From Ilumatobacteraceae bacterium (GTDB lineage Bacteria > Actinomycetota > Acidimicrobiia > Acidimicrobiales > Ilumatobacteraceae), in assembly GCA_019090765.1 (NCBI GenBank), contig JAHRVJ010000286.1, forward strand, positions 1-14,409: a stretch of DNA of 14,409 nt. Direction: 5' to 3'. Positions 7,906-14,409 of this stretch are shown piece after piece. Position 1 is the first letter of the stretch, and each line of letters begins with the position of its first letter. Below the pieces are notes generated by a model, which was given only the letters and a program-made list of their open reading frames with translations, made no database searches and was not told where the DNA came from. The translations under genes and the position numbers were made by a program.

Positions 7906-8112
7906 TCAGGCGATGTCGTAGCCGGCTTCTTCGATTGCGGCGCGGATCGCGGCATCTTCTCCCCCGGTCACTTCGACCGTCTTGGTGTCGATATCGACGG
8001 TGACCGCACTCACACCTGCCAGCAGTGACACTTCGCCATCGATTGCGCTTTGGCAGTGATCGCAGCTGACGTCAGGAACGGAATAGGTGCGAATGTTCTG
8101 GTCGGTGGTCAT
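7906..8112 (-). CDS. copZ: CopZ-like copper metallochaperone (HMA domain)
   Basis: Small cytosolic heavy-metal-associated domain protein, 68 residues, expected to bind Cu(I) and hand it to the CopA ATPase. The metal site is VSCDHC with C17 and C20; the CxxC spacing is normal although the common GMTC prefix is replaced by DVSC, a variant frequent in actinobacterial chaperones as far as I recall. The remainder fits the ferredoxin-like beta-alpha-beta-beta-alpha-beta fold, ending in EEAGYDIA. Its ATG overlaps the copA stop by four bases (ATGA, 8109-8112), so translation is probably coupled to copA. A long hairpin follows the stop. Confidence 0.92.
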   Translation of the reverse strand: MTTDQNIRTYSVPDVSCDHCQSAIDGEVSLLAGVSAVTVDIDTKTVEVTGGEDAAIRAAIEEAGYDIA

Positions 8113-10352
8113 GAGACAAGCTCCGGTTCGGGGGTTAGCGCAGACATCGCTGCAGATTTCTGGGTTGGGCCTCGATAGCCGGCAAACTGGCGGAGGCGCA
8201 GGCTATTGAACACCACGAACAACGATGAGAATCCCATCGCGCCAGCGGCGATCATCGGGTTGAGTACACCGAATGCGGCGAGCGGAATCGCTGCGGAGTT
8301 GTAGGCAAACGCCCAGAACAGATTCCCCTTGATGGTCGCCAGCGTGCGCCGTGACAACGCTATGGCATCGGCGACGGCCCGCAGATCGCCGGACACGATG
8401 GTGAGGTCCGAGGCTTCAATCGCGACATCGGTGCCGGTTCCCACTGCGATTCCGAGGTCGGCCTGGGCCAACGCCGGAGCGTCGTTGATCCCGTCGCCCA
8501 CCATGGCGACGCGCTTGCCCTCGGCTTGCAGCCGGATGATTTCGGCGACCTTCCCTTCGGGAAGCACCTCGGCAATCACGTTGTCGACTCCAACCTGATC
8601 GGCGACATGGCGCGCCGTACGGCCATTGTCGCCGGTCAGCAAAGTCACACTGAGCCCCTGGTCATGAAACGCCGCAATGGCATCTACCGAGGTCGGCTTT
8701 ACGGTGTCGGCGACCGCCAGCACCGCCTCGGCAACCGCGCCACGCCCGGCGAACACGGCGGTCTGCCCAATCGCCTCCGCCTTGACGGCAGCCTGCTCAA
8801 CCGCGTCGGGTACCTCATCGAACAATTGACGACGACCGACGCGAACCTCAACTCCGTCGACCTTCGCTGTCACACCAATTCCGGGCTGATTCAGGAAGTC
8901 CTCAACCATTGGGTCCCTCCGATCACCCGAGGGTGATGCGGAAGGTGTCGCGGCGGCTACCGCCTGCGCAATGGGGTGTTCGGAGCGCGCCTCAACCGCG
9001 GCCGCGAGCCCCAGCAAATCGTCAGTGCCGCCGCCCGGCACGACTATGTCGACGAGCGTCATCCGGCCTTCGGTAACCGTGCCGGTCTTATCGAGCACAA
9101 TCGTGTCCACTCCACGAGTGTCTTCTAGAACTTCTCCGCCCTTGATGATCACGCCGAGCTGAGCGGCGCGACCGGTACCCACCATGATCCCCAGCGGAGT
9201 GGCTAGGCCAAGCGCGCATGGGCACGCAATGATCAGCACCGCGACCCCAGCCGTGAACGCGTCGTTGACGTCATGGCCAGTGACGATCCATGCCACAAGG
9301 GTGACCAACGCGATGCCGATCGCTGTCGGTACAAATACTGACGCAACACGGTCGGCGAGGCGTTGAACCTCAGCACGGCTGCCCTGGGCCTCTTCGACCA
9401 AGCGGATGATCTGAGCCAGAGCAGTGTCGGACCCCACCCGCGTCGCCTCAATGACGAGCGAGCCATTGGCGTTTACTGTCGCCCCGATTACCTCGTCGCC
9501 TGGCGCGACCTCGACCGGTACGGGTTCACCTGTGACCATCGAGGCATCGACGGCGGAGAAGCCGTCAACAACCAATCCGTCGGTGGCGATCTTCTCACCT
9601 GGACGTACCACGAAGCGCATTCCGGCTACTAGCTGGTCGAGCGGAACTTCCGTCCCGTCTTCCAGTCGCGCCGAACGTGCGCCGAGATCTGCGAGTGCTC
9701 GGATCGCATCGCCTGAGCGCCGCTTGGCGCGACTCTCCATCCATTTGCCGAGCAAGATCAAGGTCACGATCACGACGCCGGTTTCGTAATAGACGTGTTG
9801 ACCGTTCTCACTCATCTGATCAAGTTCGCCGGCGTTCGACAGGAGCACCACGGTCGACCAGAGCCAGGCCGACAGAGTTCCCATTGACACCAGCGTGTCC
9901 ATCGTGGTCGAACCATGCCGAAGGTTCATCCAAGCCGCGCGATGGAAACCCCACCCAGACCAGAAGATGACCGGCGTCGCGAATGCGGCAACAACCCACT
10001 GCCAGCCGTCGAAGTGCAGTGGCGGCACCATCGAAATCAACATTGCCGGCAGCCCCAGCACTAGTGCGACTATCCAACGGCGACGGAGATCTGCTTCGTG
10101 CCGTTGCTCGGCAGCATCGTGATCGACCTCGACGGGCACGACATAACCGAGGCTCTCGATCACCGACTTGAAGTCATCGCCGTCGACGGTCGCTGTGTGT
10201 GTCACGGTGGCCCGGCCGTTCGCGAAGTTCACCTGTGCGGTGGTCACACCATCAAGCTTGGAGAGCTTGCGTTGGATGCGGTTCGCGCACGCCGCGCAGG
10301 TCATTCCCTCGACGGCAACGTCGGATCTTTGAGATGTGCTAGCTGCACTCAT
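8109..10352 (-). CDS. copA: Cu(I)-exporting P1B-type ATPase
   Basis: Membrane ATPase of 747 residues that pumps Cu(I) out of the cytoplasm. In order: one N-terminal heavy-metal domain with GMTCAAC (C19, C22); membrane segments; the actuator motif VTGEP; the transmembrane copper site ACPCALG (C377, C379); the phosphorylated D421 in DKTGT; the SEHP nucleotide-domain motif; the hinge GDGINDAPAL; and the last membrane helices carrying YNSAA and MGFSS. The CPC, YN and MxxSS set is the P1B-1 (Cu+) signature. I chose the ATG at 10352 because a frame-compatible TTG nine codons upstream (10379) lies inside the operator, and because the -10 box ends exactly 7 nt before this ATG. The gene overlaps copZ by four bases and is preceded at 73 bp by its likely regulator. 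Confidence 0.96.
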   Translation of the reverse strand: MSAASTSQRSDVAVEGMTCAACANRIQRKLSKLDGVTTAQVNFANGRATVTHTATVDGDDFKSVIESLGYVVPVEVDHDAAEQRHEADLRRRWIVALVLGLPAMLISMVPPLHFDGWQWVVAAFATPVIFWSGWGFHRAAWMNLRHGSTTMDTLVSMGTLSAWLWSTVVLLSNAGELDQMSENGQHVYYETGVVIVTLILLGKWMESRAKRRSGDAIRALADLGARSARLEDGTEVPLDQLVAGMRFVVRPGEKIATDGLVVDGFSAVDASMVTGEPVPVEVAPGDEVIGATVNANGSLVIEATRVGSDTALAQIIRLVEEAQGSRAEVQRLADRVASVFVPTAIGIALVTLVAWIVTGHDVNDAFTAGVAVLIIACPCALGLATPLGIMVGTGRAAQLGVIIKGGEVLEDTRGVDTIVLDKTGTVTEGRMTLVDIVVPGGGTDDLLGLAAAVEARSEHPIAQAVAAATPSASPSGDRRDPMVEDFLNQPGIGVTAKVDGVEVRVGRRQLFDEVPDAVEQAAVKAEAIGQTAVFAGRGAVAEAVLAVADTVKPTSVDAIAAFHDQGLSVTLLTGDNGRTARHVADQVGVDNVIAEVLPEGKVAEIIRLQAEGKRVAMVGDGINDAPALAQADLGIAVGTGTDVAIEASDLTIVSGDLRAVADAIALSRRTLATIKGNLFWAFAYNSAAIPLAAFGVLNPMIAAGAMGFSSLFVVFNSLRLRQFAGYRGPTQKSAAMSALTPEPELVS

Positions 10353-10359
10353 GCAGTCA

Positions 10360-10391
10360 ATTGTAGACCTTCTAGTCAACTAGAAGGTCAA
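10360..10391 (-). promoter_or_regulatory. MerR/CueR-type copA promoter with operator dyad
   Basis: On the minus strand a -35 TTGACC (10391-10386) and a -10 TACAAT (10365-10360) are separated by 20 bp, the long spacer typical of promoters activated by DNA distortion by MerR-family regulators. The spacer region holds a perfect 10+10 inverted repeat, GACCTTCTAG-TCAA-CTAGAAGGTC (10366-10389), matching the ACCTTC...GAAGGT pattern of CueR-type boxes. The -10 box ends 7 nt before the copA ATG, so the transcript should be leaderless. Confidence 0.9.
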
Positions 10392-10425
10392 GGAGCAACT
10401 GCGGATACTTCCGAATCCTTGGAGT

Positions 10426-10827
10426 TCAGCCGGGCGACGCGATGACCTGGCAGCGATGGGGGTCGGTACAGGCCGCTGGGTCAAGCCCCCGAGCGCGTTC
10501 GGCCAGCACGACAAGCTCGGCTCGCGCTACCTGCAGCCGAGCAATTTGGTCATCGATTTCAGACAGGTGACGGTTGAGCAAGGCAGTGGTGTGGTCGCAG
10601 CTGCGCGCCCCGGTATCTTTCAGCTCCAGCACCGACTGGATTTCCGACAGCGACAGCCCCGAAGATTGCGCGTCGCGGATAAAGCGCAACCGCTCGACGG
10701 CATCATCGTCGTACTCCCGATACCCCGAGGGGGTCCGCTGCGGTTCGGCAACGAGCCCAATCGACTCGTAGTACCTGACGGTCTTCGTGGTCACACCGGT
10801 CCGCTCGGCAAGGACACCAATCCGCAT
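10426..10827 (-). CDS. cueR: MerR-family metal-responsive regulator (CueR-like)
   Basis: Transcription activator of 133 residues. The N-terminal winged helix-turn-helix reads MRIGVLAERTGVTTKTVRYYE, followed by the wing segment GLVAEPQRTPSGYREY and a long dimerisation helix (about 79-112). Candidate metal ligands are C77 at the start of that helix and C120 and C126 in the C-terminal loop, with H124 between them. Context (copA and copZ downstream, matching operators before copA and before itself) points to copper sensing. However, E. coli CueR has Ser at position 77, while Zn/Hg/Cd/Pb-type relatives have Cys there, so the specificity is uncertain. The ATG at 10827 gives the canonical MerR start. 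It is probably autoregulated through the box at 10843-10866. The copA promoter begins within the 73 bp after its stop. Confidence 0.92.
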   Translation of the reverse strand: MRIGVLAERTGVTTKTVRYYESIGLVAEPQRTPSGYREYDDDAVERLRFIRDAQSSGLSLSEIQSVLELKDTGARSCDHTTALLNRHLSEIDDQIARLQVARAELVVLAERARGLDPAACTDPHRCQVIASPG

Positions 10828-10833
10828 CCTGCC

Positions 10834-10868
10834 ACTTTACCCAACCTTCTACCCAACCGGAAGGTTAG
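10834..10868 (-). promoter_or_regulatory. Second CueR-type operator and putative cueR promoter
   Basis: AACCTTC (10843-10849) and GAAGGTT (10860-10866) form an inverted repeat with the same N10 centre as the copA operator; ACCTTCTA, central CAAC and GAAGGT are shared at matching positions. On the minus strand TAAAGT (10839-10834) is a plausible -10, ending 6 nt before the cueR ATG. Relative to the copA promoter the -10 is displaced by 3 bp from the dyad, and the -35 position reads CTAACC rather than TTGACC, which suggests a weaker or differently regulated promoter. The box starts 6 bp after the acyltransferase stop. Confidence 0.75.
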
Positions 10869-10872
10869 GTAT

Positions 10873-12894
10873 TCAGCCAACTGGCGCACAGGCACCGGCG
10901 GGGTCGTCGTACCGAGCATCCTCGACCCAGGGGTCCCCAGCCCAAATCGACGGATCGACCGGCAACAGCCCGTCGAAACGGAGGTCAAGCTCGACGGTGA
11001 GCCATGCCGCGAATTGCGCCGCCCCGGCGGGGCACACATGAACCAGGTCGCGCTTACGCTCAGGGGCTCCATCCCCATTGGCGTCAAGGACCGCGGGGTC
11101 TGCCCACACGGCTGTCGCGTCGAGGAACAAGATGACACCGTCAGGTGCCTGTGCAGCGATATCTGCGGCGATCGTTGCAAGCTCGTCGAGCTCGGCGTTC
11201 TTGTCGTCGACGCTGGTGGGCGGCGGCGTGACGATTACCAGACGCGCTCCAGCATCTTTGATGACTTGCGCGAATTCCTCCAGCGCCAACCGATATTCAT
11301 CTGCACTGGCAGGGGTATCCCAGCTCGAGATTTGGAATACGACGGTGTCTATTCCAAGCTGCTGAATTCGATCGGGCATCACCGGCGCGAGCCGCAGCGA
11401 GTCGTCAGGACCGGTCAATCTAAGCCCAGGGAATGCCGCGCTGTCGTCAGCAGCAATGCCGGCACTCTTCAGCGCGGCAACGAACGCTGGTGCCATGTCG
11501 TAGGCCACCGAGTCGCCGGCCCAAATCGCCGATTCGATTGTCCCCAATGAGGTCGGCATAGTTGTCGTCGAAGCAATCGACCCGTCAGGCGCGGAGGGTT
11601 CCTCGGGTAGCGATGCAATCGGGGAGGGGTCCGATGTGACGGCTTCCTCATCGGGCTCAGCGTCAACGACTGGCACCTCGATGGCGCTCGGGTCGAAGGC
11701 CGCGATCTCTGCCTCGGGCTGAGGCAACAGAATCAGGAGACCGAGTAGGGCAGCGACTGACACAACCAGGACATAAACGCCTTGCCGACCGCGAACCCAG
11801 GTGACGCGCCGCCGGAGTGGATCTTCTACGAGCCGAAAGGAGATGACGGCCGCGAGCAGCGACACCGCAATCCGAATCGCCAATAGGCCCAGACCATCGA
11901 TGTTGGTTCGGTCGGGGGACAAAATGACGTAGATCGGCCAGTGCCACAGGTAGAGGCCATACGACATCGTTCCGATCCAGGCGAGTGGCGCCCAGCCAAG
12001 CACCTTCGAGCTACGACCGGACTGTGATGTCGCGAGCAGGACCACCATTACTGCACACGCCACCGAGTGGAGTAGCAACCCACCCCGATAGAGCGCCTCA
12101 GCGCCCGCGCCGTCGATCGAAAACCAGGCCCACACGATGCCGGCACAGATCGACGCGATGACGAGGTCGAGTCGGTTGCCTAACCAGTCCGCAATCCGGC
12201 GGGCCATTTCACGCCCCAGAGTGGTCGCCGCCACGGCTCCGACGAGCAGCGATGAGGCCCGCGTATCAGTGCCCATGTAGACGCGGGTCGGGTCGCCGCC
12301 GCTATAGAGCAGCAACATTGCCGCGAAGGAGGCGAGTACACCGACGACAGAGATGAACAGCAATAGACGCTGCGGCCGTTTCGACCACTTCCAAATCGCG
12401 AACAGTACGAGCGGCCAGACGACGTAGAACTGCTCCTCGATCGCCAGGCTCCACAGGTGATCGAACATTGATGGCTGAGCGAACGACGCCCAGTACCCGG
12501 TTGCTTCAGAGATGAAATGCCAGTTAGCGAGATACACCACGGCCCACGGCCCGTCGCGCTTAACACCGTCGAGATCCGCAGCGCTGCCAAAACTCCATGA
12601 CCACAGCGCAACGACCGCGATCATCACGAATACCGCTGGCAGGAGCCGGCGGAACCTTCGCCCCCAGAACTCCGACAGACGAATTCCGCCGCGCTCGGAA
12701 TCTCTGATCAGCAGTGAAGTGATTAGAAATCCCGAGAGCGCGAAGAACAAATCGACGCCCAGGAAGCCGCCTTGCAAATAGCCACCGTGAAACAACAGCA
12801 CCGCAATAACTGCGGCCGCGCGCAGCCCATCAAGAGCTGACAGGTGGCGCCACTGCGAAGCCGCTGGCTCTGCCCGCAGCTCAGTCGTCGTCAC
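10873..12894 (-). CDS. Membrane O-acyltransferase (acyltransferase 3) fused to SGNH-like domain
   Basis: Predicted 673-residue membrane enzyme of the OafA/YrhL type, which transfers acyl (often acetyl) groups to surface glycans. The N-terminal acyltransferase-3 domain (about residues 16-385) has about ten hydrophobic helices and the family landmarks: LLFHGG with H36, the segment FLGVDLFFALSGFLI, an Arg-rich GRRFRRLLPA loop, and HLWSLAIEEQFY. A last helix (LVVSVAALLGLLILL) leads into an acidic, Pro/Ser/Thr-rich linker. Residues ~455-650 form the SGNH-like domain: WAGDSVAY with nucleophile S462 and DLVHVCP with D616 and H619. The usual GxND block is replaced by ISSWD, so hydrolase activity may be altered. 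The start is GTG at 12894, with TAGTAT 6 nt upstream. It is on the same strand as cueR but is probably a separate unit. Confidence 0.92.
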   Translation of the reverse strand: MTTTELRAEPAASQWRHLSALDGLRAAAVIAVLLFHGGYLQGGFLGVDLFFALSGFLITSLLIRDSERGGIRLSEFWGRRFRRLLPAVFVMIAVVALWSWSFGSAADLDGVKRDGPWAVVYLANWHFISEATGYWASFAQPSMFDHLWSLAIEEQFYVVWPLVLFAIWKWSKRPQRLLLFISVVGVLASFAAMLLLYSGGDPTRVYMGTDTRASSLLVGAVAATTLGREMARRIADWLGNRLDLVIASICAGIVWAWFSIDGAGAEALYRGGLLLHSVACAVMVVLLATSQSGRSSKVLGWAPLAWIGTMSYGLYLWHWPIYVILSPDRTNIDGLGLLAIRIAVSLLAAVISFRLVEDPLRRRVTWVRGRQGVYVLVVSVAALLGLLILLPQPEAEIAAFDPSAIEVPVVDAEPDEEAVTSDPSPIASLPEEPSAPDGSIASTTTMPTSLGTIESAIWAGDSVAYDMAPAFVAALKSAGIAADDSAAFPGLRLTGPDDSLRLAPVMPDRIQQLGIDTVVFQISSWDTPASADEYRLALEEFAQVIKDAGARLVIVTPPPTSVDDKNAELDELATIAADIAAQAPDGVILFLDATAVWADPAVLDANGDGAPERKRDLVHVCPAGAAQFAAWLTVELDLRFDGLLPVDPSIWAGDPWVEDARYDDPAGACAPVG

Positions 12895-12900
12895 AAACCA

Positions 12901-12906
12901 ATACTA
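12901..12906 (-). promoter_or_regulatory. Putative -10 box of the acyltransferase gene (leaderless arrangement)
   Basis: On the minus strand TAGTAT ends 6 nt before the GTG start at 12894. It matches TANNNT and repeats the close spacing seen at four other genes here. No clear -35 was found. Confidence 0.5.
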
Positions 12907-12999
12907 CGAGATACAGCACCCTGAGTGAGCGCAGCACACCGCCGCTAGGCAAGGGCTTACTCTGGTGACGAATGGTTCATCTGAACATGAGCGATCCAA

Positions 13000-13035
13000 G
13001 TGTCGAACACCCATCAGAAACTGGGTGCTTCGCAC
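13000..13035 (-). terminator. Hairpin downstream of the secreted-protein remnant and acyl-CoA dehydrogenase
   Basis: CACCCA (13008-13013) pairs with TGGGTG (13022-13027) around an 8-nt loop. After single-base bulges the stem continues with CGAA/TTCG and GTG/CAC, about 13 pairs in all. It begins 16 nt after the TGA of the short frame at 13052 and is the first structure met by transcripts leaving the acyl-CoA dehydrogenase gene. No strong T-run follows, so it is only a candidate terminator. Confidence 0.4.
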
Positions 13036-13051
13036 AGACCTCTCCAGTCGG

Positions 13052-13294
13052 TCACGGTGCGGTGTACGCCCACGAGAAGCTCAGTTGCATGCTTCCAGTT
13101 ATTCCATCGGCCAGCAGGTTGACGTAGGAACCATCGGTGGGCGCAACATAGTTGGCCCACCCGTTAACGCCATCGACCGACGAGTTGGAGTACAGGTACA
13201 AGCACACTTTTCCGGACGGAGCCGTTGGGGCGGCCGCCGATCCGGCTAGACACAGCCTGCCCAGACTGACGCGTATCAACCAACCAACCGACAC
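13052..13294 (-). pseudogene. Probable C-terminal remnant of a secreted or surface protein
   Basis: A GTG-initiated frame of 80 residues. Its last ~60 residues (from GSAAAPTAPSGKVCLY to the end, FSWAYTAP) read like the C-terminal end of exported actinobacterial proteins of unknown function, with a Cys-Gly...Ala-Pro...Gly-x-x-Cys-hydrophobic-Tyr pattern and a terminal WAYTAP; this resemblance is from memory, not a search. The first 20 residues look unrelated and there is no signal peptide or promoter. The frame is open back to the stop of the acyl-CoA dehydrogenase, with which it is in phase. I infer a truncated leftover of a larger gene. A real small gene, or chance, are the alternatives. Confidence 0.4.
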
Positions 13295-13339
13295 GGCGCA
13301 ATCGGCACAAACGTCGAATCGGTATCCCCTGGCGCAGCC

Positions 13340-14409
13340 TCAACTCAACACGTGCTTGGAAATCACCATCCGCTGAATCTGATTTGTGCCCTCGTAAATC
13401 TGAGTGATCTTGGCATCACGCATCATTCGTTCAACAGGGAACTCGTTCGTGTATCCATAGCCACCAAGAAACTGCACACAATCAGTGGTCACCTGCATCG
13501 CAACATCTGAAGCGAACGCCTTCGCCATTGCGCCAGTGACCGTTAGCTCGCCGTGCGGGTCGCCCTCGTCGACAATCGCGCAGGCCTTGTGAACCAACGT
13601 GCGCGCTGCTTCAACCTGCATTGCAGCGTCGGCGACCATCCATTGCAGGCCTTGGTTCTGGCTGAGCGGTCGCCCGAAAGTGGTGCGTTCGTTCAAATAC
13701 CCAACGGCATAGTCGAGCGCTCCCCTGGCGATCCCAACAGCTTGAGCGCCGATCGTCGGGCGACTGCGATCAAGCGTGTGCATCGCTACACGGAAACCTT
13801 CGCCCACTTCACCGAGACGATGAGTGTCCGGCACTCGAACTTCATCAAGACGGATCACGCCGGTGGGTGAACCCTTAATGCCGAGTTTGTGTTCGAGCTT
13901 GTCAATCTCAACTCCCCAATCGGCTTCAACGAGAAAGGCCGTGATTCCCGAGTGACGGTCGGGAGACGTACGCGCAAAGATCGTGTAGAGGTCAGAAATT
14001 CCCGCATTGGTGATCCAACACTTGGAGCCGGTGATAATCCAATCGTCGCCATCGCGGACCGCCTTGGTAGTCATCGATGCAACGTCAGATCCGGCATCGG
14101 CTTCAGAGAGCCCGTAGCTGGCCTGGCTGGCACCCGACGCAACGCGAGGGAGGTACTGCTGCTTCAACTCGTCGGAGCCGAAGTTCATCACCGGCAGCAT
14201 CGACAACTTGGAGATCAGGAACATCAAGCTGGTTGAGGCGCATGCCGCCGCTAGCTCCTCGGCGACAATCGCCTGATCAACAAGTGATGCGCCACCGCCA
14301 CCGTATTCCTCAGGGTACGACACAGCTGTGAGCCCCATGTCGCGGATTGCTTCAAACGCTGGCCATGAGTACTCCGCCTTACGGTCAGTTTCGGCGGCCA
14401 TCGGGGCGA
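13340..14409 (-). CDS. Acyl-CoA dehydrogenase (N-terminus beyond window edge)
   Basis: FAD-dependent dehydrogenase that introduces the alpha-beta double bond into acyl-CoA in beta-oxidation or branched amino-acid breakdown, passing electrons to electron-transfer flavoprotein. About 355 residues are visible; the family averages about 380, and the reading frame stays open to the edge, so the ATG at 14401 is probably internal. Landmarks: PEEYGGGG; family signature 1 YGLSEADAGSD; the FAD-contacting CWITNAG; RTTFGRPLSQNQ; signature 2 QFLGGYGYTNEFPVERMMRD; and the catalytic Glu in QIYEGT, encoded at 13391-13393 and 17 residues from the C-terminus, the position used by short/medium/branched short-chain enzymes. 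Chain-length specificity cannot be read from the sequence. Confidence 0.95.
   Translation of the reverse strand, partial: APMAAETDRKAEYSWPAFEAIRDMGLTAVSYPEEYGGGGASLVDQAIVAEELAAACASTSLMFLISKLSMLPVMNFGSDELKQQYLPRVASGASQASYGLSEADAGSDVASMTTKAVRDGDDWIITGSKCWITNAGISDLYTIFARTSPDRHSGITAFLVEADWGVEIDKLEHKLGIKGSPTGVIRLDEVRVPDTHRLGEVGEGFRVAMHTLDRSRPTIGAQAVGIARGALDYAVGYLNERTTFGRPLSQNQGLQWMVADAAMQVEAARTLVHKACAIVDEGDPHGELTVTGAMAKAFASDVAMQVTTDCVQFLGGYGYTNEFPVERMMRDAKITQIYEGTNQIQRMVISKHVLS

Larger units (their letters stand above)
12895..13339. other. 445-bp stretch without a firm intact gene
   Basis: Lies between the acyltransferase start and the acyl-CoA dehydrogenase stop. It holds the acyltransferase -10 box (12901-12906), a 12-bp palindrome GTTCATCTGAAC (12975-12986) of unknown meaning, a hairpin (13000-13035) and a short reading frame that looks like the tail of a secreted protein (13052-13294). 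The 45 bp directly after the dehydrogenase stop show nothing recognisable. Confidence 0.6.

Noticed and set aside
10353..10379. Upstream TTG start for copA
   Set aside because: It would place nine extra codons inside the operator and -10 box. The ATG at 10352 fits both the promoter and the usual N-terminus.
10456..11550. Plus-strand open frame of 364 codons
   Set aside because: It runs antisense across the cueR-like gene, its operator and the SGNH part of the acyltransferase, all with strong family motifs. The translation has no recognisable domain; long shadow frames are expected in GC-rich coding DNA.
12975..12986. Palindrome GTTCATCTGAAC as an operator
   Set aside because: It is perfect but short, lies about 70 bp upstream of the acyltransferase -10 box, and matches no operator I know; chance is likely.
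1..14409. tRNA, rRNA, CRISPR, insertion sequence, phage, toxin-antitoxin or defence genes
   Set aside because: Looked for on both strands; no cloverleaf, spaced direct repeats, transposase motifs or defence-type domains were seen. The window reads as core genome with one small remnant.

Overview
The window looks like ordinary chromosome from a moderately GC-rich actinobacterium. The best guess is Acidimicrobiia (Ilumatobacter-like), but this rests only on overall feel: a 180-kDa class NAD-glutamate dehydrogenase, GTG starts, -10 boxes placed right in front of start codons, and a secreted-protein remnant of a type common in that group. No rRNA, tRNA, phage, transposase, CRISPR or defence genes were seen. 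Genes fill almost the whole window. The first and last genes run off the edges.

Layout. (1) 1-5302, minus strand: a very large glutamate dehydrogenase followed 20 bp later by gltX (5' part only), together a glutamate-use block. (2) 5450-7157, plus strand: a VIT/CCC1-type Fe/Mn transporter, then a lipoprotein zinc carboxypeptidase of family M14 with a Ser/Thr linker. The 147-bp divergent gap at 5303-5449 holds two inverted repeats. (3) 7183-10827, minus strand: a copper-homeostasis block in the order cueR-like MerR regulator, copA Cu(I) P-type ATPase, copZ metallochaperone, a long hairpin, and a nitroreductase. Two matching MerR-type operators (ACCTTC-N10-GAAGGT) stand in front of copA and cueR. 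The copA one sits in a 20-bp spacer between TTGACC and TACAAT, the hallmark of MerR-activated promoters. (4) 10873-12894, minus: a membrane O-acyltransferase fused to an SGNH-hydrolase-like domain, probably modifying a cell-surface glycan. (5) 12895-13339: a 445-bp stretch with a promoter, a hairpin and what looks like the C-terminal remnant of a secreted protein. (6) 13340-14409, minus: an acyl-CoA dehydrogenase lacking only its first residues.

How it works together. In the copper block the regulator would sense metal and switch on copA-copZ. CopZ would carry Cu(I) to CopA, which exports it. The nitroreductase may be a copper-stress accessory. The regulator carries a Cys where E. coli CueR has Ser77, plus a His between its C-terminal cysteines, so its metal choice is open. 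The other genes are housekeeping: glutamate catabolism and charging, metal transport, envelope metabolism and fatty-acid or amino-acid oxidation.

I found no clearly new multi-gene system. The most useful observations are the two operators with different promoter geometry, the recurring leaderless-promoter arrangement, the regulator's mixed metal-ligand set, and the 51-nt palindrome after copZ.
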